Assembly: GCA_004154925.1 (NCBI GenBank)
Contig: QJNS01000010.1
Span: forward strand, 62,001 to 126,000
Length of the DNA: 64,000 nucleotides
Reading direction: 5' to 3'
Source: Monosporascus cannonballus
Taxonomy: Eukaryota; Ascomycota; Sordariomycetes; Xylariales
In this document: one piece after another, positions 20,222 through 30,295 of the stretch
Layout of the letters: the number at the start of each line of letters is the position of its first letter
Numbering within the stretch: position 1 is the stretch's first letter
Made by a program: the position numbers and the translations under genes
The notes under the pieces: generated by a model
Told to the model about the DNA's origin: nothing
The model's database searches: none
The model's input: the letters and a program-made list of their open reading frames with translations, nothing else

Positions 20222-23200
20222 TGGATGACGCTCTGCGCATCCTTAAGAGCTCATAAGTATGAACGGGGCAGGCGCTGCCGAAGTCTTCGAGCTCCATCAT
20301 CAGACCCTTTGCCAGCTTCGCCATCAGCGCCGAGCACACGGCGGTCTTCGCATCCTGCATGCTCGATGCAGCCCCAGTGCCATACCGAGATCAACGGTCC
20401 CAGCCGCTCGGCTCCGCGATGCGGAGGCGTTGTGCTTTTGTAGGTCGTCCATGCGCAACGGGCCGAAACGGGCGTCCGAGAACCAGTACGGGTTGTCAAA
20501 TCCGTTGGTCTTGACCAAGCCGCCCGACGCAAGACCGAGCACTGGTTGAGTCTCGGCTTGGCCCGTCATGGCAGCCTCGACTATGGCTAGGAAGTGTGCT
20601 TCGGAAAGCCGGGCGCGCCAGCGCGCACAATCTCCGGCACCTTTCCCTGTTCGGCCACGAACCCGATGTCGCCCATCCAGCCAAGGTTGACGGAAATCCC
20701 CTTGGAGCCCTAGGGACCGGCGGTGGTGCATGATGGCGTCTTGGTAGGTATTCCCTTGTCCATGGTCAGTATAACATAGGTCATAGCACGTGCAACAGTA
20801 TTGAACTTGCCCGCATCATAATTGCTCTGAGCAATGGATCCAATGTGGCCCGCAGCTGAAAACATGCATATGGAGACATCTCGGAAGTGAATCGCCTCGA
20901 TTGTCCTCGCAGGGTCGGCTGTCTCGCGGTTGGCTTCGACGACCATTGCCAGCATAGTCGAGCAAGAAAGGACAGGCTGGTCACGGATCATGTAGTGCTC
21001 GCCAAGGGACTTCCGAGATGCGGAGACAGTTTCGCCAACGGGGTTCGCCATCGTGTGAGATTTGGTCGCGTACCCCAAGCAGATCATGCTTGGCCCTTTC
21101 CTGCTACGGTAAGCAAGGCGTCTCATACCAGTACCTCGAGTTATGGTTCCGGGTGTAGGGCAGCAAGTTGACTAGTGGTGCCGGGAGGTCCTTCGAGTCG
21201 ACAAGATTGGCCTTGCAAATGTTGACCGGATAACCCCTCTGATAGAGCATACCGGCAGCGGCCAAGCTCGTTTTAAGGGCGTCCTCTTCCCGCATCAGAA
21301 GGCTTATTGAGTCAATGTTCTGCCGATTCAGTTCCTGGGCCGCCACTATCGGCTTGATTAGACCTTGTAGTGCCCCGTAGGGGCCAAGCTCCAATATCAC
21401 AGTTGCACCGCTGGTCGGTGAATCTGAGTTCAGGGCCTCTTCTAAAGCATACTTGAACTTTGCCGGGCAGACCAGGTTGTCTACAAAATACTGGGGTGAG
21501 CGGAGCGTATCATCTTCGATCTTCTCCCCAGTGACGGACGAGGGCATCTGAGTGGTCATCGTCGCGGTTGGATCATTCCCACCGATCCCTTCTAGCGACT
21601 CTAGATACGCTTGAGCAATTTCCTTCATGTAGGGACTGTGGTATGGCGCCTTGACGAGGAGCTTCATTGTCCAAGCCTGATCACCTAAAAGGGAGAGAAC
21701 TTCATCTATGGCCTGCTCGCTGCCTGACAAAGTCACACTTGCGGGGCTGTTGATGCATGCAATCACAGGCTTAGGGGTCTGCAGTGACCTGGTCGACAAA
21801 AGCTTATACGTCTTGTTCACCCAACGCCACTGCAAGCGTGGCACCGATTCTGGACAGAGTAACAGACAGACGCCCCTGATGATAGGATATTGTCCAGGCG
21901 ACTTCGCAAAACATGCGCCCTTTGTGTAAGCTGCTGCTATTTCTCCACTCGAGTGGCCGAGAGTAGTTGACGGGAAGACCCCCCATTCTCTGAGAAGGTC
22001 GACCGCCGCGACCTGAACCGCGGTGCAAGCTGGTTAGCTGATCTGCGGTTCGTTGACGCGGGATTCCTGCAGCGACTTATGAAGCTTCTCGAGCAGGTCC
22101 CAATCGCAGCCGAGTGACTTGAAGTAGGATGTAGCTTCGTATAAACTACGCTTATACCTGCAATATGCGAGAAGCTCGCGGCCCATGGCAAATCACTGCG
22201 CCCCTTGGCCCATGAACACAAAAATGGGTGTGAGTTGTTGAGCCAGCCGCATCGGCTTACTTGAAGCCAGTAATCCCTGCAAGACTTCCGCCTTATGGGA
22301 TGCCACAGCGAAGGATGACCATGAAAATCTGCTGCGGCGGTTGCACAGGGTGTAAGCTGGTCGCTTCAGGAGCCGCGGTTCGTCGGTCGGCATAATATCT
22401 CTCCTCTTCAGATATGAGTACAGGCTGGCGGCCATCCTACCAATGCCATTCTGTTCGTGAGATGACCGTACGAGGAGCTGAGGTTGGGGAGATGGGTTAC
22501 TGCCACTCAGGTCAGTGCTTTCGAAAACCGCCTTGCTGTCAATCTCGCTCCGGTCCGCAGTGAATAGAGTCGCATCAAAATGGAAGATGGCCATTCCCTA
22601 TTTGTTGTACTTAATGTATCCGACTCAAGCCGGATTCCCTGAACAGTGTTGACAGCCGTTGTGTTGTGCTGCTCCGAAAGACCATGGCCACGAAAGAAGT
22701 GGTAGGCATCATCCAATATGCAAATGAGGGTTGGTTCCACCACAGCCGAAGGAATTGACGCTTGCTCTGCGCAGTCCTGTGTTAGCCAAGGGAGTAGTTT
22801 GGTAGGTAGGTAGGTACCTGGACGACGGTCATTAGCTATCCCATCCCGAGTCTTTGGATACAAGTTGATGTCCTCACGGCGAGTCCCAATCGCTCCAGAT
22901 CTATTTTTGGGGCTAGCCTTCCCAACCCATTTTTTCGGTGGTATTTGCCCCTTTCCAGGGCATACACCACTTTGACAAGACTTGCGAGGCCGGCAGCAGC
23001 TCCTAGATGGCCGATGTTCGTTTTCACTGATCCGATGTACAAAATGTGTCGTGCTTCCCTCCGTTACTAAATACCGCTGCAATGGCAGCAGCCTCTAGCG
23101 GATCTCCATCGGGGGTGTCTGCGATCGTGGTACGAGACATTCACCATGCCGAACAGATACGTCCCCCTTACCAGGCCCATGAGCCTCAAAATAGGCTATC

Positions 23201-24336
23201 TCGTCAGTTCCCAAGCCAACATTGGCACACGCCGATTCGATCAAGGCCTGTTGCACTTCCGACGATGGTAAATTTGGCCCTGTATCTCATGATCAGCACG
23301 ACATTCACACTCAAGACCCCAAAGCCACCGCCTAAATTACCTACCAGGAGTTCGGCCACCTTGAGTCACGGATATACCCCCAATTACCGCGTGAATGGTG
23401 TCACCATCCGTAATACCGGTATAGAGAGATTTTATGACAACTACTGTAACTCCTTCGCCGCGGGAACTGGGTGGTTTAGTTAACTATACGATTCCCACGA
23501 GGAATTCAGGGCCAAAGGATATGTTGCATACTAGCCGTCTTGTTTGTGATCAAATGCCATTGATTTGGGATCCGGACTCAGAAACTACAGGGTACTGAGG
23601 TGGTTCGACGTATGCGGCATTAATATCAAGCTTGTTGCGCCTACAAGAGCCTGGAGATGGCACATTAGCATCACGAGTGCGTAGCAACTCAGAGTATTGT
23701 TGGCATACCAGATGGAGTGCCACTAGCGAAGACGAGCAAGCCCTATCTAAACTGCTGTTTGGGCTCTTCATGTTCAAGTACTACGGAACTCTGTTTGAAA
23801 TCATGGCGGTGCCCATGCTTCCATTTGCTTCGTATCGACTGGCAGTGCATTAGGAACACTTCCAGAATAAAGGGAGTGAAGACATGGTTCCTGATATATC
23901 CTCCATCCTGACGCCCTCTGTAGCATACCCTTCAGCCGACGTCTTGGAGAAATCCGGGGGAGTGGGTCTTACCGTTCTCCAAAGCCTCGTAAGAGAGCTC
24001 TAAGGCTAGTATCTGTTGTGGATCCATAGCATGGGCTTCCTGAGCCGTTATCTTGGAAAAACGAGCGTCGAACGCCCCGAGATCCGACTATATGAAGTGT
24101 CCATCCCGGGCAGTCGTGGTGCCCTGACGCTCTCCACTTGGGTGGTAGAAAGCATTTATGTTATAGAGGTCTTTGGGGGCCTCAGAGAATGCACTACGAC
24201 CTTTCGAAACCATCTCCCAAAGTCTGTGTGGTGTCGTGGCGTCCTCCGGGAAGCGGCCGGACATGCCTACAATCGCAATAAGCGTTGCGGAGCTACTCTC
24301 CCTAAGGCCATTGTGATATTACACTTCAGACGACAT
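20222..24336 (-). pseudogene. Decayed highly reducing polyketide synthase (KS-AT-DH/KR-ACP)
   Basis: The modular order survives across many frames. It starts at an ATG at 24336 (MSSEV, then TAA at 24319-24321). KS follows: [30 protein letters not shown], the active-site stretch DRACSSSLVALH with its Cys near 23736, FEAHGPG, GDPLEAAAIAAVF and GSVKTNIGHLGAAAG, ending in ICILDDAYHFF. AT follows: FVFMGQGAQ then TGA where Trp is expected (22193-22195), LLREWGVFPSTTLGHSSGEI, and a 246-residue open stretch (21844-21104). A partial DH start follows (SLGEHYMIRDQPVLS, TIEAIHFRDVSI). At about 20868 this runs directly into the end of a KR (SAAGHIGSIAQSNYDAGKFN, GISVNLGWMGDIGFVAEQ). An ACP fragment lacking the DSL serine comes last (ALMAKLAKGLMMELEDFG). 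Intact family members exceed 2,000 residues; here the rest of DH, any MT and ER, and most of KR are missing. The gene cannot make a working enzyme. Confidence 0.9.
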
Positions 24337-24507
24337 GTCGATGTTACTCGGAGGGTCAGCTTCGTAGAAGAGTTATGAAAAGGTAACTAGCTATTATAAA
24401 GGATAAGTGGTTCAAGTGCTACAATTCCCTAATCTGGTCGGAGGCTTCGTTTCTGTCTTCTGGGACGAGTGGAGGAAATATCTGGATTCTGGTGAGAATG
24501 CAATAAG

Positions 24508-24910
24508 AGTACACATAGGGTGAGGAAATGGGTACCCCGTGGGTCACCCACCAACCGATTCCTACACCCACAGGCACCTGTAAGTATTTTGACCTACCCA
24601 TCGATACCCACGCTAACAGCTACGCCGACAACGACGTCGACGATTATGCCGGTAATTATACTAATACGTATGTCAACAGTTATATTAACGATTAAGGTTA
24701 TGCCTTTTATCTTTTATAATATTTGATGTCTTTTAAAACTCTTTTTTTTTAAAAAAAAAATGTAAAGACCCGTGGGTCACCCGTGAGTATTTGACATTTG
24801 ACAAAAGTCCCATGGATCACCCACCAGTAGGAATTTCAAGCTACCCGTGGGATCCCATGGGACCGTGGGTAAAAGTGTACGAGTGGGTATTCCCTCGCGC
24901 TAAGTACACA
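24508..24910. mobile_element. Non-autonomous hAT-family element with 8-base target duplication
   Basis: A 387-base insert (24516-24902) is bounded by a perfect 8-base direct repeat AGTACACA at 24508-24515 and 24903-24910. Its ends are imperfect inverted repeats: TAGGGTGAGGAA on the left and, read inward from the right, TAGCGCGAGGGAA. An 8-base duplication and TAG-G starts are hallmarks of hAT transposons. Subterminal motifs of the form GTGGGTCACCC or their variants recur near both ends (24538-24550, 24770-24785, 24808-24822, 24845-24870), as expected of transposase-binding sites. The interior is AT-richer and contains a T9-A10 palindrome at 24742-24760. There is no room for a transposase, so it must be mobilised in trans. 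It sits 180 bases upstream of the polyketide synthase remnant. Confidence 0.85.
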
Positions 24911-25688
24911 AGGCTTGACTTACGGAGGCCCAGTATATGAATGGAATATTATGTACTACTTCTCGAATACAGTATAGGAATAATGCAAGTTGGAAAGGCC
25001 ATGTTCTCATCCTTAGCAAGGGCGTGATACCGCGTGTACGTAGGGGACTGTCAGTGCCAAGGGATATGGGGTTAATTAGACCGCTACGTAACATTACCTC
25101 AGTGAGCCCGGGCCCCGTTTCGAGCATTCGAAGTCCTCCAAGTACTATTCCCACTTTACTTCTTTGCCCTCGTTTTAAGGTTAACGTATGAGTTCGCGAA
25201 CGAAGTGGACTAGGATTATTCTGTCGAAAATCCGCTTACCTGGAAACCGATTCCGTATTTGGATCTTGCCACGTCCGAAATAGGAAAGTAGAGGTAACCG
25301 CACCATGCAGCCCTTGCGGACTGCTGAAATACAGGATAATGAGTGTAGATTAAGGTTCTAATTAGCTGTCTATTTAGGTTCTAGAGGCCTGCTACATATA
25401 CACAACACTGACAAGAGACATGTCACTGTACTTGCTAGCTGGAGCTTGACCCTCACTTCAACACGGAGAAGCCCGTCTCCTAAACCCTTGCCAATTTGTA
25501 TGGCCCGTGCGAAACCCAGCAATGTTCTAAAGCCCACGGCATCGCATCGTGGCAAAAAGGAAGTGGACTATCTCCAACTCAACTTTGAGCAGGGGCGATA
25601 GATCTAGCTACGTCCATCTCTATACTGAAACCTTTTCCTTCTTTCTGTTTAAACTATGCGAATTTTTGGAACTTTCATAACTGGTCGT
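24911..25688. other. Intergenic, no supported gene
   Basis: This gap lies between the hAT element and the 3' end of the phosphate carrier gene. Only short frames without motifs are present. Confidence 0.45.
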
Positions 25689-26791
25689 TTACTTGGCAAT
25701 CTCAACACCATTGGTGGCACCTAAGGGTACAGAGTCAGCTGTAGTCAGGGGAAGCGAGAGCAAGCAGACTTACCAAGAGCCTTCTTGATGTCACCGTAGA
25801 TGGCAAATTGACCAGCAGTAAGTCCACCAACCATGAACAGACGAGTAGGAAGACCAGCGAACGAACCACGGAGACCAAGCTCACCAGCGATCTTGACAAG
25901 ACGGGAGACGGTGCTCTCCCCGGGCAGACCCTTGGTCTTGTTGATCTTGGACAGCATAGTATCAGCGGGTTGAGAGACAATGGCAGCAGCGAAACCAGCA
26001 AGAAGACCAGATCCCAAATTGACAGCGGTCTGGGCACCACCCGACAGCTTGGACTTGTCAAGGCGAGCGAAGAAAGCCTCGGAAATCTTTTCAAAAGCGA
26101 CAAATTTGGTCACTGTGTAAGGAACCCTGTATGTATATGTCAGCGCGTCGGTCGTTGAGCTTCTTATCGAGATCGACGTACTGCTTGAAGAGGATAGGAC
26201 CAAAACCAGAGTAGAAAGCACCAACGCCCTCGTTCTTGAGAATCTTGCCGAAGCCACCAATCAGACCGTTGGCGAAGCCAGGCGTAGAGACGAGACGGAT
26301 ACGGGTAGCCTCGAGAGGGCAGAGAGCAATGGAGGCGAAGAACTCAGCGCAGGCAGCAGACACAGAGTAGACGGTAGTACGGTTCTGGCGGGCCTTTTCG
26401 AGACCAAGAATGTCGATGGACTGCTTCTTGAAAAACTCATAACCGCCAAATTTGAAGGCCCCCTGGATGAAGTAGCCAGTAAAGGTTGGGCCGAAGCCAG
26501 TCAAGAGAGCACCGGCGCCCTCGTTTTGGATAACCTGACGGAAACCGCCAATCATACCACGGTTGTAGATAGCGGGGTCGAGCTGAATCTTGGTCTTGAC
26601 GCTGTGGGAGTGTCAGTGAGTGATAGTGGAGTTAGAGCTGATAGGACAACATACACATCGACTGGAGTGAAGGCACCGTGAGTGAGGGAACAGCCCAGGG
26701 CACCAGCAAGAGCGAAGCGAGAGTAGAGGTCAAGGCCCTCAGGCTTCTTTTGGGTGGCGACCTGGGCCAAAACAGCAGGAGAGGCAGCCAT
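25689..26791 (-). CDS. mir1: Mitochondrial phosphate carrier, 313 aa, four exons
   Basis: Exons are 26791-26655, 26601-26182, 26126-25774 and 25720-25689. All introns are GT-AG (GTATGT, GTACGT and GTAAGT donors) and the spliced length is 942 bases. The protein has the threefold mitochondrial carrier repeat with signature loops [15 protein letters not shown] and [11 protein letters not shown]. The family text for phosphate import is strong: [59 protein letters not shown], and [16 protein letters not shown]. It brings phosphate into the matrix with a proton for ATP synthesis. The start [12 protein letters not shown] fits the family; an upstream in-frame Met would add an unlikely hydrophobic extension. 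The last exon encodes only the tail ATNGVEIAK. This housekeeping gene is intact although decayed metabolic genes flank it on both sides. Confidence 0.95.
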
Positions 26792-27570
26792 TGCGACGGT
26801 GACGAATGCGTGCCACGCAAAGGAATAGGTGGCGATGTGGAAAGATGAGAGAGTAAAGCGTAAAAGCAAGGAGTTGACAGTCTGCTGCTTACAGCGACTG
26901 GGGTTTGGTTCGGGTTAAATCGGTAAAAATTCGGTACAAATAAAGCCCTGTAACTCCGCCATGTCATTATTCTGTACCAGGTTTGTGTCTCTCAAGAATG
27001 CTCCTTGAATAAAATCATCAGGTACTCCGTACTGCTTCGAGTGCTTTTTGACGTTAGTTGAGCGACCGCTTTTCCCTGTAAGAGCAGAGCACTTTCCTGT
27101 GGTGCAGATAAGTCGGAGGCTTCAATGTTGTTAAAAGTCTCCCTGTGCATATGCCGTCGTTAAGCAAGTCTTATTGGCTAGTCTTGTTAAAATGATAAAG
27201 AACATTTCGATATCTTATGGCTCAAATAAGAAACTTGAACATTCTGTAGATAGATTCGCCTATGTCTGTTGCTAACCGCCCCACCGTTTTGTTAGCTGAC
27301 GGTTGTAATACCACCACCACTTGTATGCCATCCGCCCAAGGTACAGTAACGGCATCCATACTCGCTATCTTCATCTGTGACAGTTAAGCTGACCGGAAGG
27401 TAATGTTGCATATGGAGTGTGGGAGGTGATAATTGTCTGACGAGATTCAGGCTCTAGGAGTGGTGGCCAGGAATCTCTCTATATGGCGTGTGTCCTGCCC
27501 GGAATAAGGTTATTCCGGAGGGCGCTTACATGGCCTGGAGTTTTGATGACTAACAGAGCTATCCCTATTC
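26792..27570. other. Intergenic: phosphate carrier promoter side
   Basis: The minus-strand carrier gene should have its promoter within 26792-27200. Nothing else recognisable is present before the P450 remnant begins at about 27571. Confidence 0.45.
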
Positions 27571-29075
27571 TTGACGTCATCCAATATGACTACGCATCAA
27601 GCAGACTTTCCTCCGCACGCGCAACTTCGCCTTCGAATTCGTAACGTCTTCTATATAGTAAGGAGTCGCATAATTCCCTGTATGGGCCGTCTCAAATCCA
27701 TAGCTCTGGAGCACGTAAGCGGGCATGACCTTCATATTGCTTGATGCCAAAAACCTTCTGGGACATGCGTGAGCCCCGATCCTGAATCCAAGACTCTCCA
27801 TACTGGTTGGTCATCACCAACTGCGACGAGTGCTCCTTCCCGGGCTCGTGACCATGTTTAATTAAGGTACCGATCGGCCTGCTGTTCTTCATTGTTCTGG
27901 TAGAAGCTTGGATCGCACATGTGTGACATGTTGGTGCCGATGAGAGCGCCTTTGGGGATAAGCGTGCTGTCGGGGAGGGTTACGTCGTCATTTGTGTAGC
28001 GGTGCGAGAGAACTATCTGCATGTTAGTTTCGGTTGCGAGGCTGCATTTCAGAGCAAAGAGGGGAGACTGACGGACACCTAGCGATTTATGCGCTGCGTC
28101 CAGTTCATTACACTACTGGCGAGCTTTATACGATAGAGCGACACCTTCTCCCAGCCATATTCACCAAGTACTTGTTTTGCTTCCTGTCACAGCGGTTCAA
28201 CCCACTGGGGGATGCCGATGGGGCTGGAAAGGGACGTTTAGAAAGGGAGCCGACGTTGTATGCACTGATGCCGTGGTAGGAGCCAGTTGAAGATGGGTTG
28301 CATGTTGTAGTCCTTGCCCTTGGCGGTCTGGTACGTCCATGTGATAGCATCGCGTCGTTGGGCATCTCTGCGAAGCCCTTTTCGGCTAGAGTAATGGCTT
28401 TTATACGATTGGCGATGACGGGCTCGATGATTTCTTTAGTACGCTTGGCCTGTTGGCGGATTTTATAGCAGTCTTTCGGGAACTAGTAGACGTATGGACG
28501 AGACTATTCCGGTTAACGGCGGATTACTCTCATAGCTTGGAAGACGCCGGCAGTGTATTCTTTGGTGTTGGCCTGCCATTCTTTGTTTTGGCAGAGTTCG
28601 GCACCGAGGAAGATGTGGTTGATACTTGCGCGATAATGTTGCGGAGACTAGCCACTAAGTTGACCTTGCGTTATTTCAGCTGTATTAACATTTGATATTA
28701 GCTAACGGGCGAGAAATGATATACTAGTGTGTGCTCCCCAAAATATATTGAATGCTGCTTGAGTTTCCTTTACTGGATCTTGGGTGAATTTACCTGCAAG
28801 GGAGTGTTAGCGCAGGATGCTTACTGGTTCTCGAAGAAACAGAACATACTTAGATTTGTGCTTAAATTCGGGCGAACTATCAGGCGAGAATGTTAGCGTA
28901 CGCAAGTCTTCCAAGCCAGGCAGAAGAAGAGGCCGTGGTTTGTTTACCACCTCGTTAGCGGTACAGCGAGGATTATTCTTGACCTAATCGGCTATTTCGT
29001 GAGGAAGCACGATTCTTCTTCCAAAGGAACTGGTAATCTGAAATGGACCATCGTACTGGTGCTTTGGGTCAGCAA
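27571..29075 (-). pseudogene. Decayed cytochrome P450
   Basis: Reading leftward from 29075, N-terminal P450 text is visible (YDGPFQITSSFGRRIVLPHE, then IAD followed by TAG where Trp is expected, near 28984). Next comes VKNNPRCTANEVV and LPGLEDLRTLTFS. After a gap come INHIFLGAELCQNKEWQANT, KEYTAGVFQAMRV, YKIRQQAKRTKEIIEPVIAN, and RIKAITLAEKGFAEMPND. Further on are WTYQTAKGKDYNMQPIFN in a shifted frame, then TLPDSTLIPKGALIGTNMSH and MCDPSFYQN. The haem loop is GAHACPRRFLASSNMKVMPA, where the usual Gly after Cys-Pro is Arg. The I-helix and the ExxR segment are not recognisable. Stops and frameshifts occur throughout. The gene resembles fungal P450s that act on terpenoid or polyketide products, but the exact family is not determinable by eye. 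It lies on the same strand as the polyketide synthase remnant and the intact trio. Confidence 0.85.
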
Positions 29076-30295
29076 TTTTGCAAATAGCGCCTTAATAACA
29101 GGGCACACCAATTGTCCGTTGCTTAGAGTTTACGATACTCCTGCCAATATATACCTGCACGACTAAGTTTAACGTTGGTTAATCCAGCCGTCATACACGC
29201 ACTTGGCCCGTTTAAACGTAGTCCTCGCCGTCGCCCCCTGACTGCTATATTTTGCCCTGCAGGAACACCGGACTTAGACATTATATGTATGCTTATCTAG
29301 CTGCTAGTCGACAAGGTGCTACCAAGTATCTGTCTCAAGTACCCATTAGTCAGTTTTCGCACGTGGGCGAACGAAAGTTTACTTAACTCCCAAACTCCTA
29401 TTCTCATGGGCTTGCTTATTATCGGAACTCCGAAAGTCGAAACTCCTTTGTTAATCTGATGGCTACTCACCTGCCGCCACCTCTTGCCTCCAATGGTTGA
29501 CTATACTGCTCATATACTTGGATTTACGACAGCACATTCTTCCGGACTATACCGAATATCATTGCGCTCTTAACAAGCCTACATTTGCTAATAACAGAAA
29601 CTGTCCGATCCACTGACCTACTTGTCTTCTTTTTCATAATGGCTAAAACGCCTTTGGCGGATATGTCCATGTGCCTCTTGCGTTTTTTTTAAAAAAAAAA
29701 GAATAAAAAGGAGTTAAGAATTCTCCTTCACGACCAACATGCGAACTCGTAAACTGTTGAACCTAGCAATGCCATGGCTTAGTTAGCTAACCGGCCAGTG
29801 GAAATAGCTTCGGCCACTCCGGTATTCTTATCTCTTGGCTACCACTGTTTTTATCTATATTTAAGGAGGGTTCACCACCTTCACCTTCTATGGAAGAGCT
29901 TCTAGAGGTCAGGCAACCTTTAATACACTTCTTCTTCAGTTATAGGCTTCTGTGTGTGATGTCAGGGTCCCACATAAACAGTATATTTGGTTTATGACCT
30001 GCATATGGCACTTTAGATCACACAAGGACATTGTGTAAAGTAGCTACTACCCGCTCCGTAGTCCAAGACCCAAATTGTAGTAAGAAACAATCGATAACAA
30101 AAAGAAGGAGAGAGCACATATCGCAACGAAGTGGCCCATATGCGGCCGAAACTGAAATTTGGGGCATTGTTCGACTACATGGTCTATTTGGAAATCTCAG
30201 AAATTCTTGCTAATGACAAAGCTATTAATAGCCAAAGGTGGAAGTTTTCTTGGAGGAATGCGGGTTTTGCGGGCATCTCCATTGATGCTTTACCC
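29076..30295. other. Intergenic, no supported gene
   Basis: No motif-bearing frame is present. A T8-A10 palindrome lies at 29683-29700, followed closely by a small inverted repeat (AAGGAG / CTCCTT, about 29709-29729). The far left may contain unrecognisable 5' sequence of the P450 remnant. Confidence 0.45.
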
